Assembly (NCBI RefSeq): GCF_030068605.1
Contig: NZ_JASJOU010000012.1
Span: 62,001-126,000, forward strand
Direction: 5' to 3'
Length of the DNA: 64,000 nt
Origin: Xanthocytophaga agilis
GTDB lineage: Bacteria; Bacteroidota; Bacteroidia; Cytophagales; 172606-1
The translations under genes and the position numbers were made by a program. Shown piece after piece: positions 17,662 to 26,431 of this stretch (the first letter of the stretch is position 1; every line of letters starts with the position of its first letter). The notes under the pieces were generated by a model that saw only the letters and a list, made by a program, of their open reading frames with translations, ran no database searches and had not been told where the DNA came from.

Positions 17662-18882
17662 ATGCAAACAAAACCATTTAAGAAAAAACTTTCAAGAAAG
17701 TTAAAAAAAACCTATTACGCTTTAACTGGTAAAGTAAAGCCTAAGAGTGTGGTTGCATTATCGCTTGAAAATGCTCAAGCTGCATATGGTTCACGTTCAG
17801 ATGTTTCTATTCATAGATTCTTCCTGGAGAATGAGTTTGAACTGAAAAAGCCTAAATTTCTTGCGGAAGATGCTGTTTTCAAAGGCTATAAGTCAACATT
17901 CCCCACTAAGGGTGCTAATTATGATGCTGTATTGCTGGAAATTCGCAATCCGAATTTCTCTTTTCAATATAATCACCTGGTAGATGATGAAAACCGACCT
18001 ATTTATGAACCAAGAGTTCGGTTTGATGAGTTACCTATTCAACATGAATATCTGCTGGACCCTCCAAAAATAAGTGGAACGGTTGCCTATTTCTCAAATA
18101 CGGTTCCTAATCAGTATGGACATTGGTTACAAACTCAATTGCCTTTGTTATTGTCTTACTGGGAAACATTTGGCAAAGAGAATATAGATTATTATTATAT
18201 TGGTGAATGTCCTATTGTTGATTTCGTGGAAGAGTCTTTTGCTAAGATGGGAATTCGCAGAGAACAGATTATCAATTTCTCCTGTAGGGCAGATCGCTCC
18301 CTGATATCTATGAAGTTTCGGGATATTGACAAAATAAACTCAATGCGTACTGGTTTTGAGCTGGACAGCCATAGCGTCCAATTCTTACAAAAGAATCTGT
18401 TTAAGCCCGCAACTCCAGCATACGAAGGTCAGTTCGCAAAGAAAATATTTGTGATGAGAGGAAATGTGAAATTCCGGAAAGAGTTAAACCTGCCAGAAGT
18501 AAAAGCTGCACTGGAACCACATGGATTTACATTTGTAAGTATGGAAGGTAAGACCATGCAACAGGAAGCAGATATCTTTGGAAATGCAGACGTAATTATT
18601 GCAGTACATGGATCTGCACTTCATAATACTATCTTCTCCCGTCCAGGAACAAAAGTAGTAGAGATATTTCCATATGACTATTTCGAAGCCTCTAACTTCG
18701 TAATCAGTAATTATGGTGGTTTTGATTATTACTATATGATTGGAGAGCCTTTAGGTAGTGATACTAATCCTAATACTTACGAAGATAGAAATATAACAGA
18801 TATCCGTGTAGATGCTAAAAAGCTCATTCGCCTGTGTGAAGAAGCTGATATTCTGGCTGGAGTGACATCAAGTGTTGTGTAA
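17662..18882 (+). CDS. Glycosyltransferase family 61 protein
   Basis: 406 residues, cytosolic by sequence, with a strongly basic N-terminus (KKKLSRKLKKTYYAL). The GT61/DUF563 core is recognised by GTVAYFSNTVPNQYGHWLQTQLPLL (about 139-163), in which the His-Trp segment is conserved, FVMRGNVKFRKELNLPEV (about 263-280), and above all DVIIAVHGSALHNTIFSRPGTKVVEIFP (about 311-338), the signature near the nucleotide-sugar site. It probably transfers a pentose or hexosamine to a polysaccharide or glycoprotein. It is isolated, with no polysaccharide cluster beside it, and ends at a strong terminator. Confidence 0.85.
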   Translation: MQTKPFKKKLSRKLKKTYYALTGKVKPKSVVALSLENAQAAYGSRSDVSIHRFFLENEFELKKPKFLAEDAVFKGYKSTFPTKGANYDAVLLEIRNPNFSFQYNHLVDDENRPIYEPRVRFDELPIQHEYLLDPPKISGTVAYFSNTVPNQYGHWLQTQLPLLLSYWETFGKENIDYYYIGECPIVDFVEESFAKMGIRREQIINFSCRADRSLISMKFRDIDKINSMRTGFELDSHSVQFLQKNLFKPATPAYEGQFAKKIFVMRGNVKFRKELNLPEVKAALEPHGFTFVSMEGKTMQQEADIFGNADVIIAVHGSALHNTIFSRPGTKVVEIFPYDYFEASNFVISNYGGFDYYYMIGEPLGSDTNPNTYEDRNITDIRVDAKKLIRLCEEADILAGVTSSVV

Positions 18883-18911
18883 ATACTATAAAACATAATC
18901 GGAATTTTCTT

Positions 18912-18943
18912 AAAACCGTGTAGGGTAACTACACGGTTTTTTG
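18912..18943. terminator. Bidirectional terminator
   Basis: Perfect 12-base arms AAAACCGTGTAG and CTACACGGTTTT around GGTAA, followed by T-rich sequence. The right arm encodes the last codons and stop of the convergent DUF2851 gene. Confidence 0.88.
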
Positions 18944-20212
18944 TTTTACTAATGAAACTCCAATAGGGCAGCTTAAACACCTATGCTCACAACAAGAGTG
19001 ATTGTATAGTTCTATACTCGCCTGAGAATCAAATGCTGTACGAATATCCAATCCGGTTTCCGATTTCCACAATCGTGTGATTTTATTGTTTTCCGAAGGT
19101 AGTCGCTCCAATAAAAAAACTGCATGCTCAATATATTGATGCTCGTTCTTGATCTCTGCATAAGCTGAAAGAAGTGGTACAACACTATTAATCAAAAGAT
19201 TGTGTTGACTATCCTTTCCCAAAGAGCCTTCGTGATTACTTTCTTTGCCAAAATGGTAATGCTTTTGCCAATAAGCGGAAGGAGTAATATCCATGAGAGT
19301 CAGGATCTCTTCTGGTTTTTGCAGAGAAAATAAGGAAGAAAAAAGTGATTTCTTCTGATAGATTAACATCGCCAACTGGGCAATGCGGAGAGTAGGAAAG
19401 TTGGCTGGTCGCAGACGCAGAAATTTCCACTGAGCGGCTGTTATTGTATTATGCAGCTGATACTTGTGCTTCAGGAATATATACTCTCGCCTTAGATCTT
19501 CTACATATGAATCGCCGCTTTGTAAGGGAATAAGTCCTGCCTGACCAAATAGGAGAGCTTCTATCTGGAGTAATGAGTTGGCATGTTTGTATAAGATCTT
19601 GAGTGGCAATGATTGAGCGAGTGAAAGCATAGGTTCACTGTTAATCTTAAAACCAAATGCATGTGCAAGAACCTGATAGGCAGTTTCATCCCAATGTTGT
19701 TGACTGTTCTGATAAAGTTCTTTGACAAAAATGGCTTTCGTATGAAGACGACTCATTAACGCCTTGTCCAATGCCTGACGTCTATGAATATTCTTAACTG
19801 CTGAAAATTGAGAGGCACAGGCTATAGGAGCCATATTTTGCAGTAAGGTCTGGTATCTGGAAAGAAGGTTTTTGTCTGTATGGGATTCTAATATAAGGAC
19901 AGGGATTTCTGTACCATCCGGATGGTGAACAGATAAGTTGTGTTCCCATACTACATGCAACACCACATTTTCATATGCCTTATCCTGTTGATGACGATGC
20001 ACCTGCCAGTCAGATGACCGTAGGTGCATCTCTATATTGCCTGCCCATTCGATGCCTCCAACAACAATACGTGCTTGGGTAAAATCAGGACCTGCATCAG
20101 AATTGTAAATTCCAGGTTTGATAACCTGAAGCTGTCGGCCATCTGTGGTTTGTAATCCTTGGGTACTGAAGTACTGAAACTGCCATAAAAAATGTAGAAA
20201 TGACTCCTGCAT
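18929..20212 (-). CDS. DUF2851 family protein
   Basis: 427 residues, full length for this Bacteroidota-specific family. The N-terminus MQESFLHFLWQFQYFSTQGL, then VIKPGIYNSDAGPDFTQARI and WAGNIEMHLRSSDWQVHRHQ, is the family hallmark; the run of acidic residues and the EMHL-SDW-H pattern resemble a nuclease-like core, but the function is not established. The C-terminus carries a cysteine cluster CCEHRCLSCPIG (about 411-422), suggesting a metal site. No signal peptide is present. It stands alone, convergent with the GT61 gene. Confidence 0.85.
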   Translation of the reverse strand: MQESFLHFLWQFQYFSTQGLQTTDGRQLQVIKPGIYNSDAGPDFTQARIVVGGIEWAGNIEMHLRSSDWQVHRHQQDKAYENVVLHVVWEHNLSVHHPDGTEIPVLILESHTDKNLLSRYQTLLQNMAPIACASQFSAVKNIHRRQALDKALMSRLHTKAIFVKELYQNSQQHWDETAYQVLAHAFGFKINSEPMLSLAQSLPLKILYKHANSLLQIEALLFGQAGLIPLQSGDSYVEDLRREYIFLKHKYQLHNTITAAQWKFLRLRPANFPTLRIAQLAMLIYQKKSLFSSLFSLQKPEEILTLMDITPSAYWQKHYHFGKESNHEGSLGKDSQHNLLINSVVPLLSAYAEIKNEHQYIEHAVFLLERLPSENNKITRLWKSETGLDIRTAFDSQASIELYNHSCCEHRCLSCPIGVSLVKQKTV

Positions 20213-20339
20213 AGCAACAAAAAATAGATTTATCGAATTGCTTATAAAAGAGCATCTTTATAAATGTAAAAATGCCTTTTGCTTTTATTCGATAGTTTTC
20301 AATTCTGTAACCTGTTAAAAGATCTTTTATCTAAGCAAT

Positions 20340-21218
20340 TTATTTTACTTCTTTGATACGATTGGGATAATCTGTGATAATTCCGTCTACTCCCCAATCC
20401 TTTAATCGTTGCATGTCAGTCACTTCGTTAACCGTCCAGGGAATTACTTTCATCCCTAATGCATGTATATTTTCTACCTTGTTTTTAGTAAGAAGTAGTT
20501 TGTAATAAGGACTATAAATTTGAGGTGTAAATCCGAGATCTGCTAGGTTATTTTCAACGGACCTTGGATTAGCAACTAAAGCTGCCAAGGTTACTGTAGG
20601 ATATTTTTCCTTCCAGTACTTAAGCACTCGGAAGTCAAAACATTGTAACGTAATTCGTTCAAGAGGTACATATTGCTTGATTATCTGGTAGACCAGGTTT
20701 GAAAACTCACTAACTTCGGGATGAAAAGTATTATCACCTTCTGGAGAACTCTTAATTTCGATATTATAATGAACAGGTGGTAATTTTTTCTCCTGACAGT
20801 ATTTCTCTGCAAGCTGGAATACTTCACTGAGTAGAGGCTTGCTAACTTTCAATTTCTGTTGTTCCGGGAAACCTTTATTCCCTTTTGAGCCACAATCAAA
20901 GGATTGTACTTCTGTATAAGTGAATTGATAGATGTTATATTGCTTTTTGTCAGAGGATACACTTTGTCCTGTTTTATCTAGACAGATGTCTGCTGAGAAA
21001 AAAGGCTCATGAGAGACAATGACTTGTTTGTCTTTGGTAATTACTACATCCAGTTCCAATGTAGTAACTCCTATTTCCAGTGATTTTTGAAATGCTGGAA
21101 GACTATTTTCAGGCATAATGCCTCTGCCTCCACGATGGGCCTGCCAGTCAAAGGTAGATTGGCTGTATGAGGTTAGGATAGTGAAGAAAAATAGCAAATA
21201 AAGAAATGAATATTTCAT
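20340..21218 (-). CDS. Glycerophosphodiester phosphodiesterase, exported
   Basis: 292 residues with a signal peptide (to about 20). The GDPD active site is complete: HRGGRGIMPENS with His28, Arg29 and Glu37, LELDVVITKDKQVIVSHEP with Glu55, Asp57 and His70. The TIM-barrel closes with VIPWTVNEVTDMQRLKDWGVDGIITDYPNRI, the standard family ending. It hydrolyses glycerophosphodiesters such as glycerophosphocholine to glycerol 3-phosphate and an alcohol in the periplasm, using a divalent metal. The region upstream of its start carries array A (21388-21639). Confidence 0.92.
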   Translation of the reverse strand: MKYSFLYLLFFFTILTSYSQSTFDWQAHRGGRGIMPENSLPAFQKSLEIGVTTLELDVVITKDKQVIVSHEPFFSADICLDKTGQSVSSDKKQYNIYQFTYTEVQSFDCGSKGNKGFPEQQKLKVSKPLLSEVFQLAEKYCQEKKLPPVHYNIEIKSSPEGDNTFHPEVSEFSNLVYQIIKQYVPLERITLQCFDFRVLKYWKEKYPTVTLAALVANPRSVENNLADLGFTPQIYSPYYKLLLTKNKVENIHALGMKVIPWTVNEVTDMQRLKDWGVDGIITDYPNRIKEVK

Positions 21219-21387
21219 AGATGAATAGGTTTTGTATGTGGATTGGCAAGATTCATCTAAAAAGTCAAAGTAGTGTCACATTCTATTTTAAGAAAGTATG
21301 AAGTTTTAACTCATTCTTCTACCTTTCATATTAGAAGAATGGTAAGTAGGTATAAAAATCCGAATAAATTTTTAATCATTTTCGAGA

Positions 21388-21639
21388 ATATCAAAATTCT
21401 GATATTTTTCAACTCTGATCAGTATTTCGATATATTGGAAAAATGACCAGAATTCCAGTCAAACTTAAAAGTGAACAGAGTTGAGGTCAAACAGAGAAAT
21501 GACCATTATTCGAATATTTTTGTGAATTGATCGGTATTCTGGTCAAAACAAAAAATGATTCAAATTATGGTCAAAAATAATTGGGATAGAAGCTTACATA
21601 TAATTGATTTCAATCTTCTCATGAACAGAATTCTGGTCA
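21388..21639. repeat. Array of 18-bp dyad units at exact 28-bp pitch (array A)
   Basis: Seven 18-base units start at 21388, 21416, 21444, 21472, 21500, 21528 and 21556, each exactly 28 bases after the last; an eighth lies at 21622. Examples: TGACCAGAATTCCAGTCA (21444), TGATCGGTATTCTGGTCA (21528), TGAACAGAATTCTGGTCA (21622). The idealised form TGAnCAGAATTCTGnTCA is a palindrome. The unit at 21388 replaces TGA/TCA ends by ATA/TAT on both sides, keeping the symmetry. Spacers are 10 bases and mostly A-rich. It fills the 441-bp gap 21219-21659 between two leftward genes; I find no ORF there. Confidence 0.75.
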
Positions 21640-21659
21640 AAAGGTAGTTTGAGACTTAT

Positions 21660-22670
21660 TTACTTTGGTGAGAGATGTACTACCTCTTCAAGAAATTTAG
21701 TTGTGCCATTTTCTACACTTTTCCAGTCTTTGGAACGAATATATGATGCAATGACATGATGGCCTGTTTTAGGAAAAGCTTCTTTTCTCTTTAAAGCTGT
21801 AGAGGTTCCCAACTGATCAAACATCTCCAGCATTTTAGGAACAGATACTACCATATCCTGTTCCTTCTCATTTTTATAATAATAGGCCAGATATACCGGA
21901 CATTTTATTTTAGCAAAAGTATCCTGATTGAGTGCCGCTTCCATAAAACTTTGTAAGACAATAGGCCCTTGAATAGTATATTGTGCAGACCAATATTTTT
22001 GTTCCAGTGGATTTTCTCTTTGATAGGTTATATAATCTGATCCTAACAGTGAGCGCATGATTTGCTTTCCCCAAGGCCCATTCATTAACGTCGCTTTATC
22101 ATCGTAGAGGCGAATAGCTGGTGAATATACTATCAATGCGGTTATTTCCGGGTGCTCTGAAGCAAGGTAGAGAGAAAGACCAGCCCCAGCAGATGTGGAA
22201 AGAATGATAACTTTATTTCCAAGTATTTTGGCAATAGCTAGTGCTTTCTTGGCCGAAGCCAGGTAGTTTTCAGGTGTGAGGTTCTGAAAGGTATTTTTAT
22301 TGCTGATACCATGATCCTGAAGACGGGCCAGATATAGATTGGCTCCGTATCGGCGAGCCAGATCTGTGTGTACTGGTGCTCCTTCTGCCTGACTGGCTCC
22401 AAAGCCGTGAATGTATACAAAGCTATAAGTAGTAGGTTGTTTATGGAGAGAATCTGCCCAGATAATACGGGCCTGATTGTCAGGTTTAAGATAAGGAGTT
22501 TTTTTTTCTGTTGTATTAATTTCTTGTTCCAGCTTACTTAAATCTGTTGTAACAGAAGGTAGTTGAGTATCCAGAATAGGATCAGAGGGTTTGGGACCTA
22601 CTACATAACTAATAGTTAGTAAGAAGATAAATCCTGCTGTCCATTTAGCAATACGTTTTAACCATTTCAT
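21660..22670 (-). CDS. Alpha/beta hydrolase (serine aminopeptidase S33/carboxylesterase-like)
   Basis: 336 residues. A signal peptide or membrane anchor (about 7-24, WTAGFIFLLTISYVVG) precedes the hydrolase domain. FVYIHGFGASQAEG (about 83-96) is the oxyanion-hole HGF loop, KVIILSTSAGAGLSLYLA (about 153-170) contains the nucleophile elbow as S-T-S-A-G rather than GxSxG, PVYLAYYYKNEKEQDMVV should hold the acid residue, and KTGHHVIAS the catalytic His. The family includes monoglyceride lipases and esterases; the substrate is unknown. It ends just beside array A and no terminator hairpin is evident. Confidence 0.8.
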   Translation of the reverse strand: MKWLKRIAKWTAGFIFLLTISYVVGPKPSDPILDTQLPSVTTDLSKLEQEINTTEKKTPYLKPDNQARIIWADSLHKQPTTYSFVYIHGFGASQAEGAPVHTDLARRYGANLYLARLQDHGISNKNTFQNLTPENYLASAKKALAIAKILGNKVIILSTSAGAGLSLYLASEHPEITALIVYSPAIRLYDDKATLMNGPWGKQIMRSLLGSDYITYQRENPLEQKYWSAQYTIQGPIVLQSFMEAALNQDTFAKIKCPVYLAYYYKNEKEQDMVVSVPKMLEMFDQLGTSTALKRKEAFPKTGHHVIASYIRSKDWKSVENGTTKFLEEVVHLSPK

Positions 22671-22742
22671 TTTAATGCGGCGCTTTTTCGGGTAAGATAT
22701 AATTTTTCTTTAAGCTGTAATGGCACATAGAATGTTGAAAAT

Positions 22743-22785
22743 ATAAAAGGACTCCATATGTATGTATTCTATGGAGTCCTTTTAT
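22743..22785 (-). terminator. Intrinsic terminator after the HtrA-like gene
   Basis: Perfect 16-base arms (22743-22758 and 22770-22785; core AAGGACTCCATA/TATGGAGTCCTT) with an 11-base loop. It lies 17 bases beyond the end of the protease gene on the minus strand. Confidence 0.8.
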
Positions 22786-22801
22786 GTAACTGTAAAACTG
22801 G

Positions 22802-23728
22802 TCAGGCAGCCTGTGCTGTTGGATAAATACCAATATCCAGTTTCTGTGTATTGCGTAACACTTCCAGCTTAGACCATTTCTCGATGCGGTCTTTGTTTAA
22901 TAACTTAAACAAGTCATGAGACGTCTGAATCGAAGTGTTTTCAAAACCAATAATAATATCTCCTTCCTGAAGCTGGGATCGTCTCGCAGGCGAATTCTTC
23001 TCAAGAGAGACCACCAATAAGCCTTTGGTCGTTTTCAGATTGTAGAAGTTAACAATACGGGGATTGATAGTAATTTCCTGCAACATAATTCCCAAATAGG
23101 CTTTGCTAACTTTACCTTCTTTGATCAGATGACCCGCAATATCTTTAGCTGTATTGATGCCAACTGCAAAGCTAAGTCCCTGGGCTTCCCGTATCACAGC
23201 TGTATTAACGCCTATAACTTCACCGGTAGCGGTCACCATAGGGCCACCTGAGTTTCCTGGGTTAAGAGCCGCATCACTTTGAATCACATTATCAACCAAA
23301 CGGCCGGAATTAGTTCTCAGCGTTCGACCTAAAGCACTGACAACTCCTGTTGTAACTGTGTGCTGATAGCCATATGGATTACCAATAGCAATTACCAGTT
23401 GTCCAATACTTAAAGCCTCAGAGTCTCCGATTTTAGCTACAGAGAAGCCATTAGCATATGTCTTTATAACTGCCAGATCCGTATCCGGATCTTCACCAAC
23501 CAGAAATGCTTCAGATTCAGATCCATCAAGCAGCGTAATAACAATCTTATCCGCTCCATGTACTACATGGCTGTTTGTAAAAATTAATCCGTCGGAAGAA
23601 AATACAAAACCGGAACCAGACCCGACTAGGATCATTTTTTCATGCTGTCGTTTAAATATATCTATTTTAACTACTGCATTTTTTATCTGATTCACAGCAT
23701 CGACAACGATGTTAGAAAATGCATCCAT
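22802..23728 (-). CDS. HtrA/DegP-like trypsin-type serine protease with one PDZ domain
   Basis: 308 residues. The S1C catalytic triad is intact: His54 in TNSHVVHG, Asp84 in DTDLAVIK and Ser160 in NPGNSGGPM. The AIGNPYGYQHTVTTGVVSALGR loop is standard. Residues about 205-300 form a PDZ domain (YLGIMLQEI, LLVVSLEKNSPARRSQLQEGDIIIGFE). No signal peptide or membrane segment precedes the protease domain, which is unusual for the family, so it may be cytosolic; no better upstream start was found. It should degrade or chaperone unfolded proteins. It is monocistronic. Confidence 0.88.
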   Translation of the reverse strand: MDAFSNIVVDAVNQIKNAVVKIDIFKRQHEKMILVGSGSGFVFSSDGLIFTNSHVVHGADKIVITLLDGSESEAFLVGEDPDTDLAVIKTYANGFSVAKIGDSEALSIGQLVIAIGNPYGYQHTVTTGVVSALGRTLRTNSGRLVDNVIQSDAALNPGNSGGPMVTATGEVIGVNTAVIREAQGLSFAVGINTAKDIAGHLIKEGKVSKAYLGIMLQEITINPRIVNFYNLKTTKGLLVVSLEKNSPARRSQLQEGDIIIGFENTSIQTSHDLFKLLNKDRIEKWSKLEVLRNTQKLDIGIYPTAQAA

Positions 23729-24167
23729 TTTAAAAAGAATTTGATGAAACCAAGCTAACTGCCTCTGTTTCTTGAGGTATTTAGGTAGTAATAGTAGTTA
23801 CCTGCAATTTCGTATCCAGACCATATAAAATAGCTATTCTGACAAGATTGAAATGATTTTGGGAAGAAAGGTGCCTTTTTGTCAGTTATACTATTTTGAT
23901 TAGCCTCAGTATTGATCGTAATTAATAGTGCTTATAGTCAGAAGGTTACAGGAAAATCCCTTTGCTGAGTACTTCCGCTGTACATGTCTACTTATCTGAC
24001 AAGCAGATGATTTCCACATTTAACTATAACCTGAATTTGCAAAGGGACAAGCATCAGTTACCTAAGCTTTTTGCAGTCTTTCTCTAAAACTTAGATATGT
24101 AGTATATCCAGAGAAAAATCTCTATTCGACAGGTTGGAAGATTGTAGATTTACATCCTTAACAGTAT
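23729..24167. other. Divergent intergenic region, 439 bp
   Basis: Separates the HtrA-like gene (leftward) from the surface operon (rightward), so it should carry both promoters. I see a -7-like TAGATTTA at 24145-24152 but no well-placed -33. Distant complementary 9-mers TCCCTTTGC (23957) and GCAAAGGGA (24039) could fold over 73 bases. No ORF is supported. Confidence 0.3.
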
Positions 24168-24173
24168 TTGATT

Positions 24174-26411
24174 ATGAGACAATTACACCAAAAGGTTTGG
24201 CTTGCAATAATAACGGGGGTTTTCTCTGTTTTTATTGTGACTGCACAGACCAATTCGGTGGGTATTGGCACTCCTTTCCGGACGCAGGTACCTAATACGA
24301 ATGCCGTATTACATCTGGAATCAGATGCGAACAAGCCACAGGGGTTTCTAATGCCACGTATAGATCGGACAAAATTCGTTGGACTTACTTCTGCTGAAAA
24401 TGGGTTGATTATCTATGATCAGACAGATAATGTATTTTATTATTGGTTGACAAACCGATGGGTAGCTGTTGGTAATGGTGGTGGTAAAGAAGCCTGGACA
24501 TCAGGAGCAGGTAATCCGGATAATAGCATAGGAAAAGAAGGTGATTTCTATTTTAATACATTGACTAATATACTATACCGAAAAGGGTCTTTAGGCATAT
24601 TTGAAGAGTTATTCAAACTTGGATATACAGCTGGTGCAGGTATCTCTATCAATAATGGAATAATTAGTAACAGTGGTGATCCAAATGCAGCAGATGATAT
24701 TACCAATGAAACAGAGGCAGGTGGTGATTTAACAGGTAAGTATCCTAATCCCACATTGTCATTGAAAAGTGTGACAGCTGAAAAAATTGCCCCTGCTACT
24801 GCTGGAAATATGCAGCTAGTAACCAATGGAAGCGGGGTAGTTGAATGGGTACCTACAACAACTACAGCTATAGGATTGAATGAAATAGCAATTGGCAATG
24901 GAGCAGGTGTTAACAATGTGATTGTAAGTCAGGATGCAACTTTAGCATCAGATGGTAAACTTACTGTAACCGGACTAGTAGGTAAACCGCTAAATACAGG
25001 AATTAATCCAACTGCCAATCAGGTTCTTATCTGGAATGGCAGCCAATGGACTTATGCAGATATTTCAACAATCGCTACTCTTACTGGCGATGTAAAAGGA
25101 ACACTGTCTGGAACGAAGGTAACTGCTTTGCAAAACTATCCGGTCGCGAATGTTCTACCTCAATCTGGTAGTTTTCTGCAATGGAATGGATCTGAATGGA
25201 TTCCATCTGAGATAGTGCTTGGAGGAGATGCAATGGGAAGCTTTGATGATGTAACAGTTTCACGTATACAAAATCGGGACATAGCTAATACAACACCTGC
25301 CAATGGACAAGTACTAACCTGGAACAGTGTGCTTAATAAATGGGAACCTGCTGCCGTCCCTACTACTGCTTTGCCTAATACGGCTAATGGCGCATTGCTG
25401 ATTGGAAACGGAAGCAGTATCAACACAGCTGTTATGAGCCAGGATGTAACCTTGACTAGTACAGGAAAAGCAACAGTAGTAGGACTTCAGGGAAAAGCAA
25501 TTTCTCTTACCTCTCCTGTTAGTGGACAAGTATTGATTTATAATGGATCTCAATGGAATAATAGCACACTTTCTGCTAGTGGAGATGTAACAGGATCTTT
25601 GGGTAGCACTACCGTAACCAGGCTACAAAATCGGAGCGTGGATGCTTCAACTCCTTCCTCTAATGATGTCTTAACTTGGAATGGTTCACAATGGACACCA
25701 AAACCTGTTCCTGTCTATTCATTACCCAATACAGGTAATGGCAATATTCTTATTGGCAATGGAAGTACAGTTAATAATGTCACTATGAGTCAGGACGTAA
25801 TGCTGGCTAGTAATGGCAAAGCAACTGTGACAGGGTTGCAAGGTAAAATAATAGATAGTAGTGTATCTTCTCTAAGTACGGGTGATGATGGGAAGGTTTT
25901 AACATGGGATGGCACGACTAATAAATGGACTCCAAAGTCAGCATCTGCTCTTATCAAATTGGAGAATCAGAGTTATGCTACTGCTCAGACAAGATACTAT
26001 AGTGTAGATCCTACCGAGTTTGTCGAAGTAAATACTTCTCCAACTAGTATTAAATTTAATGGTGTAAGAGGAGGAGAGATATCATCCGGTTCAGGATCTG
26101 ATACCTATATAGTAGCACCTTTACACTTGCCACACGGAGCTACTGTGACTGAGATTACCTTTCTATGCTTTGATAATACTACCAGCCAGGATATTACCTT
26201 TTACTATACCCGTAATAGCCTGACCGGATCTACATCGGATGTGGGTTCGGTAAGTTCATATGGAAGCTCGGGTAGTCAATCGATTGTCTACTCTGCGAAT
26301 GATGTGGTTGATAACCAGAATTATTCTTATAAAGTAGCAGCTGTGTTGAATGATAATGCACAGCAGGTATATGGAGTACGGATCAAGTATACAGTAACCA
26401 AGCCCGATTAA
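24174..26411 (+). CDS. Exported repeat-rich surface protein, tail-fiber-like
   Basis: 745 residues from the ATG at 24174 (a TTG at 24168 is less likely); signal peptide to about 25. The segment NAVLHLESDANKPQGFLMPR followed by GLIIYDQTDNVFYYWLTNRW (about 45-100) is the head common to Bacteroidota fiber-like surface proteins. Three copies of a unit IGNG-x-NxV-MSQDxxLxSxGKxTVxGLQGK begin near residues 240, 408 and 526, separated by NGSQW-type units (VLIYNGSQWN, VLTWNGSQWTPKP). The last 130 residues look like a separate beta-sandwich. No type B sorting domain is seen. First gene of the surface operon, 20 bases before the next. An adhesive role is inferred. Confidence 0.7.
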   Translation: MRQLHQKVWLAIITGVFSVFIVTAQTNSVGIGTPFRTQVPNTNAVLHLESDANKPQGFLMPRIDRTKFVGLTSAENGLIIYDQTDNVFYYWLTNRWVAVGNGGGKEAWTSGAGNPDNSIGKEGDFYFNTLTNILYRKGSLGIFEELFKLGYTAGAGISINNGIISNSGDPNAADDITNETEAGGDLTGKYPNPTLSLKSVTAEKIAPATAGNMQLVTNGSGVVEWVPTTTTAIGLNEIAIGNGAGVNNVIVSQDATLASDGKLTVTGLVGKPLNTGINPTANQVLIWNGSQWTYADISTIATLTGDVKGTLSGTKVTALQNYPVANVLPQSGSFLQWNGSEWIPSEIVLGGDAMGSFDDVTVSRIQNRDIANTTPANGQVLTWNSVLNKWEPAAVPTTALPNTANGALLIGNGSSINTAVMSQDVTLTSTGKATVVGLQGKAISLTSPVSGQVLIYNGSQWNNSTLSASGDVTGSLGSTTVTRLQNRSVDASTPSSNDVLTWNGSQWTPKPVPVYSLPNTGNGNILIGNGSTVNNVTMSQDVMLASNGKATVTGLQGKIIDSSVSSLSTGDDGKVLTWDGTTNKWTPKSASALIKLENQSYATAQTRYYSVDPTEFVEVNTSPTSIKFNGVRGGEISSGSGSDTYIVAPLHLPHGATVTEITFLCFDNTTSQDITFYYTRNSLTGSTSDVGSVSSYGSSGSQSIVYSANDVVDNQNYSYKVAAVLNDNAQQVYGVRIKYTVTKPD

Positions 26412-26431
26412 TAGATTCAAAAAATTGTTCT

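Noticed and set aside
21388-21639. CRISPR array
   Set aside because: The period is regular, but the repeated unit is only 18 bp and diverged between copies, the spacers are 10 bases and AT-rich, and no cas gene is in the window. CRISPR repeats are nearly identical and spacers are about 30 bases.
24548-24916. 122-codon minus-strand ORF inside the repeat-rich surface protein
   Set aside because: A shadow of the repeats: low complexity, no start context, antisense to a gene with a signal peptide and a clear operon position.
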